A stretch of DNA of 64,000 nucleotides from Terebella lapidaria (GCA_949152475.1 OX424568.1:20993667-21057666), one strand, 5' to 3'. Shown: positions 36,221-48,221, counted from the first letter of the stretch. Numbers and translations are program-made. Notes: generated by a model from the sequence alone, not told the origin.

Positions 36221-37007
36221 CCCTTCTCCCCCCCCCCCCCCCCCATTCATTATAGCCCCACGTCAGGTGAATTACATCTATATGATAAATAATTCAGTTT
36301 TGATTATATTATCTTGAAAACGAAACCCCACGGTTCGAAGCGAGAGGCGGATGCAGTCCCGGATTTGAAACAACCCTGACGTGTGGCTCTCCCAACCGCC
36401 CCCAACTAAAACCCACCGATTTCTAGAACGGAGGGGGCCACTGCTGACCACACATGCGCAACGATTTTGTAAATAAACAAAAACGCCTGGCTTCCGCACG
36501 GTCACGGTGAGGATACGCTTCGCCAATATCAGTGAGTAATGTAGCCTATAGTATATGTGTGAATGGACGATGTGAAACTGAAATGTAAGTGATATATTCG
36601 TACTGCACTTGAAAAAAATGTCCTGTGAGAACTGGCACACGAGGTAGTGGTTGACCAATATATTAGGTAATTTCCAACAAACTTTACCCAAAAACTGAAT
36701 CTGTCGATCCATAATGAAATGTTAGGCACATTGATGGGGCATTTCTGGGATTTTATCGCTAAGCCCCAAGTATCGCAGGGAATGCTGTACATCGTTCATC
36801 GTAAGGTAGGTTTAACATGGGGAGTGATTGTAACTCGAAATTGTGTCTCATGCCCTGCTCGGACATTCTTGCGTCATTAATATTCGACAGATGGGGTCAG
36901 GTGAGACTAGTAAGTATGTACCAGTGTACGAGCGCCATCCAACGATTGATATATATCAGATTTATACTGCATCCTATATGTTCAATCATTCTTTTGAATA
37001 TCGTCAG
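36221..37007. other. Poly-C tract and unrecognised sequence
   Basis: A run of C at about 36,228-36,244 follows the reverse transcriptase remnant. No domain or splice-supported frame was seen in the rest. Confidence 0.4.
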
Positions 37008-37086
37008 CACGCTGGGGAACCAGTCGGCTAAACCTGGGTTTGGTCGGCGCATCCTGGGTTTGCAACGAACATCCTTTGGGGGGAAA

Positions 37087-37198
37087 ATGGCGGCCGCCAC
37101 GAACGAGACAGTCGCGACTCGAAAGCAAAATACTGACATAGATGATACAATAACGTACCATACCAAAATCACTTTGCGCAGTATTGATAAGGATGCTC
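37087..37198 (+). other. First-exon-like segment, copy 1
   Basis: ATGGCGGCCGCC in a strong initiation context opens a 37-codon frame (MAAATNETVATRKQNT...SIDKDA) that ends at a consensus donor, C|GTAAGT. It looks like the first coding exon of a host gene, or of a transposase, carried in the TIR element. No downstream exon was found and I do not recognise the protein. Confidence 0.5.
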
Positions 37199-37861
37199 GT
37201 AAGTAGTTAACAGCGCACAGAATAGCGTGTGGTAATACAAGAAGTTGTAGAAAGCACAGTTTTGAGGCGAACACATTGTTGCAACGCTAAAACTGTAGGC
37301 AACGCTAAACCTGGGTATATAATCCTATTTTGAATTATGTACACTGCGACAGGCCATTCATGAGTAAATGTAACGTATGTATGTACGCAATAAGTTATTG
37401 CCGTGCTGACTTGGACGTTCTCAGGGATGTCCACTTTGTCCAGGACAATCTTGGAATATAAAAAATATTTACACGAGACCACAACTCGTGTAAAATGCCC
37501 TACAATATTTTTATCGGGCCATTTTTAGTTCCTCTATTATATAGTAAGCCGAATGGCAGCGGAGCTTTAGCAATGCCATGTTGTCCATCGTCCGGCCGTC
37601 TGTCGTCGTCAAGTTTTGATTATCTTTATAGTTTTTGGCCAAATTAATCTGGAATTTTGCACAAAAATACCTAAAAATATTTCAAGAGCGAGGTATTTTT
37701 TAGTCTTTTGATTTTCGATTTTTTTACCAAATGGCGTCCATTTTAGACGAAAAACGGCCAATTTTTCAGCTTTGTGAAAATTTCCGACTTTTTTCCAGTC
37801 GGCTAAACCTGGGTTTGGTCGGCGCATCCTGGGTTTGCAACGAACATCCTTTGAGGGAAAA

Positions 37862-37973
37862 ATGGCGGCCGCCACGAACGAGACAGTTGCGACTCGAAAC
37901 CAAAATACTGACATAGATGATACAATAACGTACCATACCAAAATCACTTTGCGCAGTATTGATAAGGATGCTC
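37862..37973 (+). other. First-exon-like segment, copy 2
   Basis: The second copy in the tandem duplication has the same ATG, the same length and the same GTAAGT donor, with one amino-acid change (Lys13 to Asn). Confidence 0.5.
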
Positions 37974-39663
37974 GTAAGTAGTTAACAGCGCACAGAATAG
38001 CGTGTGGTATTACAAGAAGTTGTAGAAAGCACAGTTTTGAGGCGAACACATTGTTGCAACGCTAAACCTGTAGGCAACGCTAAACCTGGGTATATAATCC
38101 TATTTTGAATTATGTACACTGCGACAGGCCATTCATGAGTAAATGTAACGTATGAATGTACGCAATAAGTTATTGCCGTGCTCACTTGGACGTTCTCAGG
38201 GATGTCCACTTTGCCCAGGACAATCTTGGAATATAAAAAATATTTACACGAGACCACAACTCGTGTAAAATGCCCTACAATATTTTTATCGGGCCATTTT
38301 TAGTTCCTCTATTATATAGTAAGCCGAATGGCAGCGGAGCTTTAGCAATGCCATGTTGTCCATCGTCCGCCTGTCCGTCGTCGTCAAGTTATGATTATCT
38401 TTATAGTTTTTGGCCAAATTAATCTGGAATTTTGCACAAAAATACCTAAAAATATTTCAAGAGCGAGGTATTTTTTAGTCTTTTGATTTTCGATTTTTTT
38501 CCCAAATGGCGTCCATTTTAGACGAAAAACGGCCAATTTTTCAGCTTTGTGAAAATTTCCGACTTTTTTCCTCCATAATGGGAACTGCTGCAAGTGTACT
38601 GATAGAATGCTTGAAGATAAATCTTAGCTATTGGCACTTTCGAATGGGAAGTAATATGTGATGATTTGTGTAATGACCTTGGATTTGACCTTCTGAACTT
38701 TCCTAGCGGAGCGCTCACGGTCGAGAGAATATATTTTTTTGAAGTTTTGCAGTTGAGTTGTATGGGGCCCGGATATACATCGGGTGGACGTTGTTCGTAA
38801 ATGATGCTTAAAAATGTATGGAATATAATACAAAATCAAGAACAACATCTTGAAAGATTTTTTTTCGTTGATGACATATTTTCACAACAAATAATTCATT
38901 CTGGTTACAGAAAAATGCGCAAATATCTATACTAGTAGTTGGAGCCAAATGAATTGTCATGATTGTGCTTTATTATGCCACAGGAAAGAAATTATATCTG
39001 TGGTGGAAATGAAATAATAGTGATGTGTGGCCCTCATTATGACATCATACTTGTAAGCTAAGGCCCACAAGTGCATGAATCAACATTGCCCTGATTAATT
39101 TCGGTACTGGCATCTTGCCACCTACACTTCTCATGCTCCTTTTTATTTCGCAAAACATGAGCGTAGGGTTGACGGTTTGCTGCCAAAAAGTGGAACAAAC
39201 CATGTACCACCTTTGCATATGTTCACCCCATTCCGCTTGCTCTTTCCCCCAGTTGTATACTGTACATACCAAAGACTAACTCGTTAGTCCGGACTGACTC
39301 AATCGGACTTAATGTGGTCCCTTTCCTATGATATAAAGCCACAAATAAAACTTCCGTGGATTAGCGTTATCACATCGCTACCGAAATTCGGGTAGTTCTA
39401 CTAATTTTATCATATATTTCATGGTATATCCACTCCAAGTTACATGATGAGTGTTTGGATGACAAATGTATACTATTTTACAACAAATCATTGATGGTTA
39501 TTTGCCGTGTGAGTGGCGTTTCTATATTGTCGTTGCCTCAATGTTTTCGTCTTGGACCCAGGATGCGCGTACAATACACCCGGGACAATACACCAGGATG
39601 CTCGTTGCGTAACCCAGGATGCGCCGACCAAACCCAGGTTTAGCGGACTGGTTCCCCAGCGTG

Positions 39664-40297
39664 GTCAGTGGTTTCGGAATTACTACTGCGTGAAATACTA
39701 CGAATCAGTGATTTCAGCTGATCACCCTTACATAGTCGACCTCAAGCGATAATGGGGAATTTTTATCGTACGGCCATCGGTCATATAGTAAGACTATAGT
39801 AACTGATGAGAAATTGGCAATAGAAAAATACAAAATTAATCCGGAAAATGAATCATAAATATAAGCAGAGTTATTGCGATTTTCGATTTTGACCTTTCTC
39901 GTGACCTTGACCTTGTTTGAGCTAAAAAAATTCACAGTATTATTTCTATTATCAAGAAACGTCTCCTGAACGAAAACGCTTTGAAAAGATTAAACATAGC
40001 ACCAAGGGTGCTGTAGCTTACCGGCAATCATGAGAATAGCATAGAATACTGATTCTTGAAACATACTATTGTTAAAACATGTTCGTAAATGATGCTTAAA
40101 AAATGTATGGAATATAATACAAAATCAAGAACAACATCTTGAAAGATTTTTTTTCGTTGATGACATATTTTCACAAACTGTTGATTCAAAGGCAACAAAA
40201 CTTATACACATCACAAAGGTACATAGGGAGAATCTCATGCATTTTGAGGAAAATTGTCTGAATATATTTTGATAAAATGGGCGCCAAAGGCAAAAGT
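39664..40297. other. Unrecognised, with a 95-bp copied block
   Basis: 40,081-40,177 is almost identical to 38,793-38,888 inside the neighbouring TIR element. The rest has no recognisable gene. Confidence 0.5.
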
Positions 40298-41833
40298 TAG
40301 CCCAAGGGCTAAGAAAGGTTACCGGACAATGTCACGAGAATATTCAGCATACATGTATATCATTTCCAAGATGTTCGCAATTGATTCCTAAGCTGTGAAG
40401 TCGATAATAAGCAAGGTATTAACCTTTTTCGTTCTCTAACCTTGAAAGTGAGGTCAAGGACAAATTCGAGGTCACCACAATATTCAGCATATATCATTCC
40501 CTATATGATCACTATGGATTCCTGAGATGTAAAGTCGATAATTAGCGAGATATTACCCATCTTGTTCTCTGACCTTGAAAATGAGGTCGAAGGTCAGATT
40601 CAAAGTCACCAGAATATTCAACATTTATCATTCGCCATATGTTCACTATGGATTCCTGAGCTGGGAAGTTAATATGAGCGAGATTATTAGCCTTTCTGTG
40701 CTTTGACCTTGAAAATGAGGTCAAAGGTCGAAATCAAGGTCATTACAATATTCAGCATGTATCATTTCCTATAGGTCCACATTTGATCCCTAAGCCGCAA
40801 AGTCGATAATAAGCGAGATTTTAACCATTTTGTGCTGTGACCTTGAAATTTGGTCAGAGGGCAAATTCGAGGTCATCAGAATATTTGGTATATATTATTT
40901 CCTAAATGTCCACAATTGATTCCTAAGCTGTAAAGTCGATAATAATCGAGATATCAACCATTTTGTGCTGTGACCTTCAAAATATGATCAAAGGTCAAAG
41001 TCCTGTGAATACAATATTCAGCATGTCTTATTTCCTAAAGGTCCACAATTGATTCCTGAGCTGTAAAGTCGATAATAAGCGAGACTTTAGCCATTCTGTG
41101 CTGTGATCTTGAAAATTAGGTCAAAGGTCAAGTTCAAGGTCATCAGAATATTCGGCATATATTATTTCCTATATGTCCACAATTAATTCCTAAGCTGTAA
41201 AGTCGAAAATAAGCGATATACAAAAATTAGCCATTTGTATTAGCCATTTTGTGCTGTGATCTTGAAAATTAGGTCAAAGGTCAAATTCAAGGTCGTGAGA
41301 ATATTCGGCATATATCATCTCCTATATGATCACATTTAATTCCTAATCTCTAATCTCGATATTAAGTGAGATATCAGTAACGTGTCCCATTATAAAGCAT
41401 AGGAAAGTTTAACATGGAAAAAGTCACATTTGGGCTAAGTTTTGATCAAAATGGCCCACTTCGAGCGATCCAAAAGCAAAGAAACTTATACATGTTGCGA
41501 AGGTACATAAGAGAGATCTTTTATAACAAAAACCTGAAATCCATCTAAACAATTTTTGAGAAAGTGGCCATCAAAGTCTAAAATCGAACGTTTTTTGACG
41601 AAAAAAGGCCGTTTTGACCTTTCAAGGTCATCGAAGGTCAAATTCAAGGTCACCTCACAAATCGCCATCAATGACTACCTAATTGAAAGTGTCAATATCT
41701 AAGCTCTATCTTCAAGCATTCTATGAGTACAGTCCTGGCAGCGCCCATTATGAAGAGAAAAAACGCTGAAAAATTTTTTTCAAAGGGTGAAAAAAAATTT
41801 CTGCCTAGAAATGGCCCCAAATGGATAGTAACG

Positions 41834-42441
41834 TACGGAGCCCCTGAGGTGACATACCAGATATATTTATTAATACGTGCGCACGAATTAGTAAACCGTG
41901 CGCACGAATTAGTAAACCGTGGCCACGAATTAGTAAACCGTGCGCACGAATTAGTAAACCGTGGCCACGAATTGGTAAACTGTGGCCACGAATTAGTAAA
42001 CTGGCCACGAATTAGTAAACCGTGGCCACGAATTGGTAAACCGTGCACACGGATTACCTTAACTAATCTGTGGGCATGATTTAACAATCCGTGGGCACGA
42101 TTTAATAATTCGTGGGCACGATTTAACAATTCGTGCGCACGATTTAACAACTCGTGCGCACGAATTAGTATTTCGTGGCCACAGATTGGTATAACTAATC
42201 CGTGGGCACGATTTACCAATTCGTGGGCACGAATTAGTATTTCGTGCCCACGAATTAGTGAATCGTGCCCACGGATTGTTAATTCGTGGCCACGAATTGT
42301 TAAATTGTGCGCACGGTTTGGTAATTCGTGCGCATGGTTTGGTAAACCGTGCTCACGGATTGGTAAACCGTGCGCACTGATTGGTAAACCGTGCGCACGG
42401 ATTAATAAATATTTTCGGTATGTCACCTCAGGGGCTCCGTA
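41834..42441. mobile_element. TIR element G2, perfect ends, 6-bp target duplication
   Basis: A perfect 25-bp terminal inverted repeat starts TACGGAGCCCCTGAGGTGAC, flanked by GTAACG on both sides (41,828-41,833 and 42,442-42,447). The interior is an array of 20-21-bp words built on CGTGCGCACG, CGTGGCCACG or CGTGGGCACG joined by AATTAGTAAAC, in both orientations. The 21-bp period keeps a 252-codon minus-strand frame open, with a heptad-like RAHEL/RGHEL repeat; I regard that as a by-product. Confidence 0.9.
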
Positions 42442-42824
42442 GTAACGCAATTTTGGGCAAACAAATTTTTTTTCGCCGATCCGTCAAAAATTCAGAATGG
42501 CCGCCACATGGAGACCGGTGATTCAAGAGCAACGAAACTTATAAACATCACAAAAGTACATAAAGAGGGTCTAATGCATAAATCAGAAAAATAGTTACTG
42601 AACACTTTTTGAGAAAATGGCCATTAAAGTACTAGGAACATGAAAATATGATGTGAGCTCAGATTAAAGAACCGTGTGGGCTGATCAGAACGGTTTTACA
42701 GCATGTGAATATCTCAATTCCTTCAAAAGTTACAATGCTTCAAAGTTCAAACTGCCCGCTATACAGTTTGGGAAAACATATAGCTCATTCATATGCAAAT
42801 TTGTATGCATGTCGTCACAGGGGG

Positions 42825-43520
42825 AACATTTTTTAATTAGCTGGTTTTATTGGCATATTAAAGTCTTTAGAAATCGCAATTATTCACGAAAGCTTATTCC
42901 ACGTGCTCTCCATAATTGATAGTCAATGAATTTCACAACCTGATAGTTGCCAAGGTCACCAGTGCTGATATAGGGGCCCCTAGCAACCAGATTGCTATGG
43001 CCCAAATCCACAGTCATATCGATAAACAAACGAAACCAAAGGTGAAAATAGATTGACTCCACATGCTTAATTAATATACAATAACCAAAATCTGTCAAAA
43101 TCCCTGTTTCTGGTAGTTATGACCCATAGCAACCAGTGGTTGATAGGGACTCTGGCAGGTGAACAGTAACCATGCCAACAGTAACACTTCGAACAACACT
43201 GATTATAGACCATTCCTATCAATGTGTAAAAGTTAGGTTTGCAATAATTCTGACCAGTACAATTATATCAAGACTCAAACTTGCCTATTTATAAATATTC
43301 CCCCTTCTACGTCACGAATACCTCATTTGCATACTAATTAGCTTCTCAAAAAATCTGGAAGTGTTCAATCTAGCATATATTATAACCTGTCAAAATGTGA
43401 ACTTCAAATCACCATAACATTTTAACCAATAGAGATATTGGCATGCAGTAAACAGCATTTTACTAAGCAAAACTAGATCTCTCATCTGAGTTCAATTTGT
43501 ATTTTCATGTTCCTAGTACT
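42825..43520. repeat. Dispersed ~690-bp repeat, copy 2
   Basis: Counterpart of 3,290-3,975 in the same orientation, inserted within E4. No coding frame. Confidence 0.75.
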
Positions 43521-43730
43521 CTAAAGTCCATAAATGGCCATTTTTCTTAGAAAACGGCCGCCATTTTGAGAGAAATGCAGAAAAAAAACTAAAAAAAATA
43601 CCTCCCCTTGGAAATATCTTTAGGCAATAATTTCAGAAAGATTCGATCGTAAATTTTAAAGATAAAATTGTTTACAGACGACGGACGGACGACATGCCAA
43701 TAGGTTAATGGACCAAAGGTCCGGTAACCT

Positions 43731-44444
43731 AAAAATTATTGTTTCCTCCGACAAAAAATAGTCGTTTTGACCTTCCAAGGTCATTCTAGGTCATATCCAA
43801 CGTCACCATTCAAACCGCAATATATGACTTCCCATTTGAATGTGCCAATACTTAAGCTTTATCTTGAAGTGTTCTAGGAGATTTCCCCGCAAAACTCCCA
43901 TTTTAAAGGAAAAATTGGGTGAAATTATCCAAAAAAAAAAACATTTTTTTAATTTTTTTGCTGGAAATGGCTCGAAATGAATAGTGACTCGATTTGGGAC
44001 AAAAAAACATATCCGTTGACCCGTCAAAAAATCAAAATGGCCGCCACACGCAGATCGGCAATTCAAGGGCAACGAAACTTATACACGATATAGAGGTACA
44101 TAATAGGAATGTTTTGAAACAAAAATCTCAAAACTGATCAGACAGTTTTTGAGAAAATGGCCACCAAAATCCAAAATTGGCAATTTTTCGTCAGAAAATG
44201 GCCGCCAATTCGGCAAAAACGATTCAATCAAAAAAAAATTTCAAAAGGCTTCAGATGTTGGCCCAAGGTATGTTCTGACATATTTATGGGGAAAATCATC
44301 ATGTCAAAACTGGCATCGCAATATGGTCGTGAATCTCAGAACACTCAAAAGTCGAAATCTTGGGCGAAAATGAAGAGTTTTGGCCTTACGACCATCGGTC
44401 ATACACCATACGATCGGGAATGGGCCAAAGAAAAACATAAAAAT
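43731..44444. other. Degenerate E-family internal sequence
   Basis: GTTTTGACCTT...AAGGTCA blocks and AAAATGGCCGCCA segments resemble the right-hand internal part of E4 and E5, without recognisable ends. Confidence 0.5.
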
Positions 44445-46438
44445 TAGCCCAATGGGCTACAAAGGTTACCGGAGAAATATACAGAGTTAAGCCGAGAAAG
44501 TTGAAGGTCAAATTCAAGGTGACCACTGAAATCGTCATATCTCTAACCTTGAAAATGGGATCAAAGGTTAAATTCTAGATCACCAAACTATTCAGCATAC
44601 ATCATTTAATATATGTTCACTATGGACCCCTAAGCTGTAAATTTGATAATAAGCGAGACATAAGCCATTTTGTAATCTGACTTTGAAAATAAAATGACTG
44701 ACCTTGAAATTTAGGTCAAAGGTCAAATTCAATATCATTAAAATATTCAGAATATATCATTTCCTATATGTTCACAATTGATTCATAAGCTGTAAAGTCG
44801 ATAATAAGCGAGATATTAGCCATTTTGTCCTGTTGACCTTGAAAATGAGGTCAAAAGTCAAATTCAAGGTCACTAGAATATTCAGCATATATCATTTCCT
44901 ATATGTTCACAATTGATTTCTAAGCTGTAAAGGCGCTAATAAGCAAGATATTGGCCATTTTGTCCTGTGACCTTGAAAATGAGGTCAAAGGTCAAATTCA
45001 AGGTCATGAGAATATTCAGCATATATCATTTCCTATATGTTCACAATCGATTCCTAAGCTGTAAAGTCGCTAATGAGCAAGATATTGGCCATTTTGTCCT
45101 GTGACCTTGAAAATGAGGTCAAAGTTCAAATTCAAGGCCACGAGAATATTCAGCATATATCATTTCCTATATGTTCACAATTGATTCCTAAGCTGTAAAA
45201 TCGATAATAAGCGAGATATTAGCAATTTTGTCCTGCGACCTTGGAAATGAGGTCAAAGGTCAAATTCAAGGTCACGAAAATATTCAGCATATATCATTTC
45301 CTATATGTTCACAATTGATTCCTAAACTGTAAAGTCGATAATAAGCGAGATATTAGCCATTTTGTCATGTGACCTTGAAAATAAGGTCAAAGGTCAAATT
45401 CAAGGTCACAAGAATATTCAGCATATATCATTTCCTATATGTTCACAACTGATTCCTAAGCTGTAAAGTCGATAATAAGCGAGATATTAGCCATTTTGTC
45501 CTGTGACCTTGAAAATGAGGTCAAAAGTCAAATTCAAGGTCACGAGAATATTCAGCATATATCATTTCCTATATGTCCACAATTCATTCCTAGTCTCTAA
45601 TTTCAATATTAAGTGAGATATTAGGCTTAATGTGTGCCATTATAAAGCATAGGAAAATTTAACATGGGAAAGTCACATTTGGGCCGAGTTTGGGCCCAAA
45701 ATGGCCCACTTCAAGCGATTCAAGCGCAACGAAATTTATACATGTCACAGGGGTAGATATGAGGAGTGTTTTTCATCGATAAGAAAAAAAAGTTACTGAA
45801 CAGATTTTGAGAAAACGACCGTCGAAGTCCAAAATTGGCCATTTTTCGACGAAAACGGCCGCTCTGACCTTGAAACCAAGGTCAGAGGTCAAATTCAAGG
45901 TCACGACAATATTCAGCATATATCATTTCCTATATGTCCACAATTGATTCCTAGTCTCTAATCTCAATATTAAGTGAGATATTAGGCTTTAATGTGTCCC
46001 ATTATAAAGCATAGGAGAATTTAACATGGGAAAGTCCCATTTGGGCCGAGTTTGGGCCCAAAATGGCCCACTTCGAGCGATTCAAGCGCAACGAAATTTA
46101 TACATGTCACAGGGGTACATATGAGGAGTGTTATGCATCAATAAAAAAAAAAGTTACTGAACAGATTTTGAGAAAATGGCCGCCAAAGTCCAAAATTGAC
46201 CGCTTTTCGATGAAAACGGCTGCCATTTTGAAAAAAATGCGAAAATCAAAAAACTAAAAAATACCTCCCTCTCGAAATATTTTTAGGCATTCTTGTGCAA
46301 AATTTCAGAAAAATTCGATCGTAAACTTCAAAGATAAAATTGTTGACGGACGACGACGGACGACGACGGACGACGGACGACGACGACGCCGGACGCATCG
46401 CCATGCCAATAGGTTACGGACCATAGGTCCAGTAACCT
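44445..46438. mobile_element. TIR/134-bp-repeat element E5, best-preserved array
   Basis: It starts TAGCCCAATGGGCTAC then AGGTTACCGGAG and ends GGTCCAGTAACCT. About eight 134-bp units are nearly identical to one another (44,700-45,600). Perfect AGGTCAAAGGTCA occurs near 44,713, 44,985, 45,250 and 45,385, with a TCAAGGTCA on each side in most units. The right part is itself partly doubled (45,600-45,850 and 45,960-46,200) and ends in GACGACGGACGA microsatellite. No coding frame. Confidence 0.82.
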
Positions 46439-46709
46439 AAAAATAGTTGGAAAATTTAATGTTGATTAGAACTGGCTTTATAGCCAATTATGTGATTTTC
46501 ACTTTTTCAGTTGCCATAGCAACCATTTTGATTCGTTTTAAAAAAAAATTTAGGAGATCCAAGCCACAGTAATATAGCTTCATCCATGCAACTCTCGAGT
46601 CAGTCGGACCATACGTTTTTGGTCGACAACATACAAACCCAATGCAATACCCTCTCCACCTATCGGGGCGAGGTCAATAAAACTCCGCAAAACCACGATA
46701 ACAAGTAAG
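46439..46709. other. Unrecognised spacer
   Basis: Short sequence between E5 and G3 without a supported feature. Confidence 0.4.
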
Positions 46710-47175
46710 TATGGAAGCCCATAGGTGACAGGTGCGGGGGAAAAAAATGGTGTTTTTTCTTATTAAAAACCTCGCACGTTCGAGCGCAGAAAGTTCAAAA
46801 CTACCACGTTCGCACGTGGAAGCATTTAGCGCTATCACGTTCGCACGTGGTAACTTTAAAACTTATCACGTTCGCACGTAGAAAGATTTAGGTTTCTACG
46901 TTCACACGTAGAGAGATTCAAAGCTACCACGTTCACACGTGAAAGCATTTGATGCTTCCACACCCAAATCTTTGCACGTGCGAACGTGGTAGCTCCTGAA
47001 GTTTCCACGTGCGAACGTGGAAGCGTTAAATGCTTTCACGTGTGAACGTGGTAATCTCGGACTTTCCACGTGTGAACGCAATAGCCTTAACTGTTTCCAC
47101 ATTCGAACGTGCTAGCTTTTTGCTTAAAAAGACACAGAAATTTTTTACGCGCATGTCACCTTATGGGCTTCCGTA
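46710..47175. mobile_element. TIR element G3, 6-bp target duplication
   Basis: Inverted ends TATGGAAGCCCATAGGTGAC and TACGGAAGCCCATAAGGTGA (a mismatch and a 1-base gap) lie between perfect AGTAAG hexamers (46,704-46,709 and 47,176-47,181). The core is an array of CACGTTCGCACGTGG-type palindromic words in both orientations, dense in CACGTG, the E-box hexamer. The end sequence is clearly related to G1 and G2; the core is not. Confidence 0.85.
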
Positions 47176-47181
47176 AGTAAG

Positions 47182-47561
47182 AACTCTTGGTATACGTAAT
47201 ACCACATATATAACAGGTCCATGCGTCCGTATGTGAATACTTGTATATCTTTATTTCTGTAATACGAATACCCACCGTGAATTTAGGCGTTGTGTGCTTC
47301 AATCAATACGCAATAAATGGTGACGTGGTTGTTTCCGATATTCGCGATAAACGGTGTACAGATATGAATGTGTATGAATCAATATATCTGTTAAATTCTT
47401 GAAAAGTCCAATAGTTTCGCTTTCGTTATAGTTGTTTTGCACACACAGAGGACCAAAGAGCGCAGTGAGGGGGTGGAGAGGTATTGACATAGAGGACAAC
47501 AGCTCACTAACATGTCTTGATACTACAGTGGCTGATAAGTAACATTGTACAAAAAGTTATT
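47182..47561. other. No gene recognised
   Basis: Single-copy-looking sequence between G3 and the ACTTGGCG element. Confidence 0.4.
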
Positions 47562-47765
47562 ACTTGGCGAAATCGCTAAAGCGATTTTGCCAAGTATGTT
47601 GGTTACCTCCGTGTGTTTGTGTGTTTGTTACTTGGCGAAATCGCTAAAGCGATTTTGCCAAGTATGTTGGTTACCTCCGTGTGTTTGTGTGTTTGTTACT
47701 TGGCGAAATCGCAAAGCGATTTTGCCAAGTATGTTGGTCACTTGAGTGGGTTTGTATGTTTGTTT
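47562..47765. repeat. Three 68-bp units, each with a 34-bp hairpin
   Basis: Units start at 47,562, 47,630 and 47,698. Each opens with an inverted repeat, ACTTGGCGAAATCGC pairing with GCGATTTTGCCAAGT, followed by a GTGTTTGT-rich spacer. The first two are identical; the third lost one base in the loop. Confidence 0.92.
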
Positions 47766-48206
47766 GTTTGCATTCTACAGTCCACAGTTTTCATGCACTT
47801 TTTATGAAATCTATAGAGCATCCTCAAGATCGGAATTCTAGGTCAACGAACTTTTTTCGTGATCGTACATCATTTAGTTTCTGCATAATTAGCGAAGTTT
47901 TCAATTTCGTTCATTCAAACCCATGTTAACCGAAAACCAAGCTTTAACTTGGTTAAAGCTTGGTTAAAAGTAGAACTTTGGCCTACTTTTTCAAAAGTAA
48001 TGCCAAGACCCTGGGGCATGCGAATCTGCAAGAATTTTTGAAATCGGACAGTTCTTTGATGAATTATGGCCTAATTAAGTTGCTAATTGCAGTATAAATC
48101 TGTATCTTGCTTGATATTGGTCATAGAGCAAAAAGGACCTCATTTTCGGACTTTGGGCCATGAAGAAGATGATGTGATGATGAAGTCGATGTAATTAGGT
48201 CAAAAT

Positions 48207-48221
48207 AGGTCACTGTGACCT
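48207..48221. promoter_or_regulatory. Perfect IR3 nuclear-receptor motif
   Basis: AGGTCACTGTGACCT is the consensus estrogen-response-element palindrome (AGGTCAnnnTGACCT). Another perfect IR3 (CTT spacer) is at 48,733-48,747 and a one-mismatch copy at 48,473-48,487, all at the same place in the ~265-bp repeat. This is a motif match only; no regulation is shown. Confidence 0.6.

Larger units (their letters stand above)
37021..38570. repeat. Tandem direct duplication, ~775-bp unit
   Basis: CAGTCGGCTAAACCTGG starts both units (37,021 and 37,796). They are nearly identical, differing by scattered substitutions. The duplication is wholly inside the TIR element. Confidence 0.88.
37008..39663. mobile_element. 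2.66-kb TIR element, 5-bp target duplication
   Basis: Terminal inverted repeats of about 65 bp with few mismatches begin CACGCTGGGGAACCAGTC. GTCAG flanks both ends directly (37,003-37,007 and 39,664-39,668). Inside are two direct copies of about 775 bp (37,021-37,795 and 37,796-38,570). Each starts with part of the terminal repeat, holds an exon-like segment, and ends with inverted remnants of the E-family right end. No transposase was recognised; a 76-codon minus-strand frame at 39,045-39,272 is unassigned. CAC-starting ends with 5-bp targets are shared by Transib/RAG-type transposons, but that is only suggestive. Confidence 0.78.
40298..43730. mobile_element. TIR/134-bp-repeat element E4 with nested insertions
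   Basis: Left end TAGCCCAAGGGCTAAG then AGGTTACCGGAC; right end GGTCCGGTAACCT. The 134-bp array spans about 40,330-41,350 and is more diverged than in E5; perfect AGGTCAAAGGTCA occurs near 41,119 and 41,271. Element G2 (41,834-42,441) and the second ~690-bp dispersed repeat (42,825-43,520) sit inside it. There is no transposase. Confidence 0.7.

Noticed and set aside
39045..39272. 76-codon minus-strand frame inside the CAC-ended element as a transposase exon
   Set aside because: No DDE, zinc-binding or other transposase motif could be seen, so it was left unassigned.
41692..42450. 252-codon minus-strand frame with RAHEL/RGHEL heptads
   Set aside because: It comes from the 21-bp satellite period inside TIR element G2; the frame runs through both TIRs and its start and end follow the repeat, not gene signals.
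46760..47150. CRISPR-like array of spaced palindromic repeats
   Set aside because: Repeats vary in sequence, occur in both orientations, lack constant spacing, and lie within a TIR element of an animal genome.
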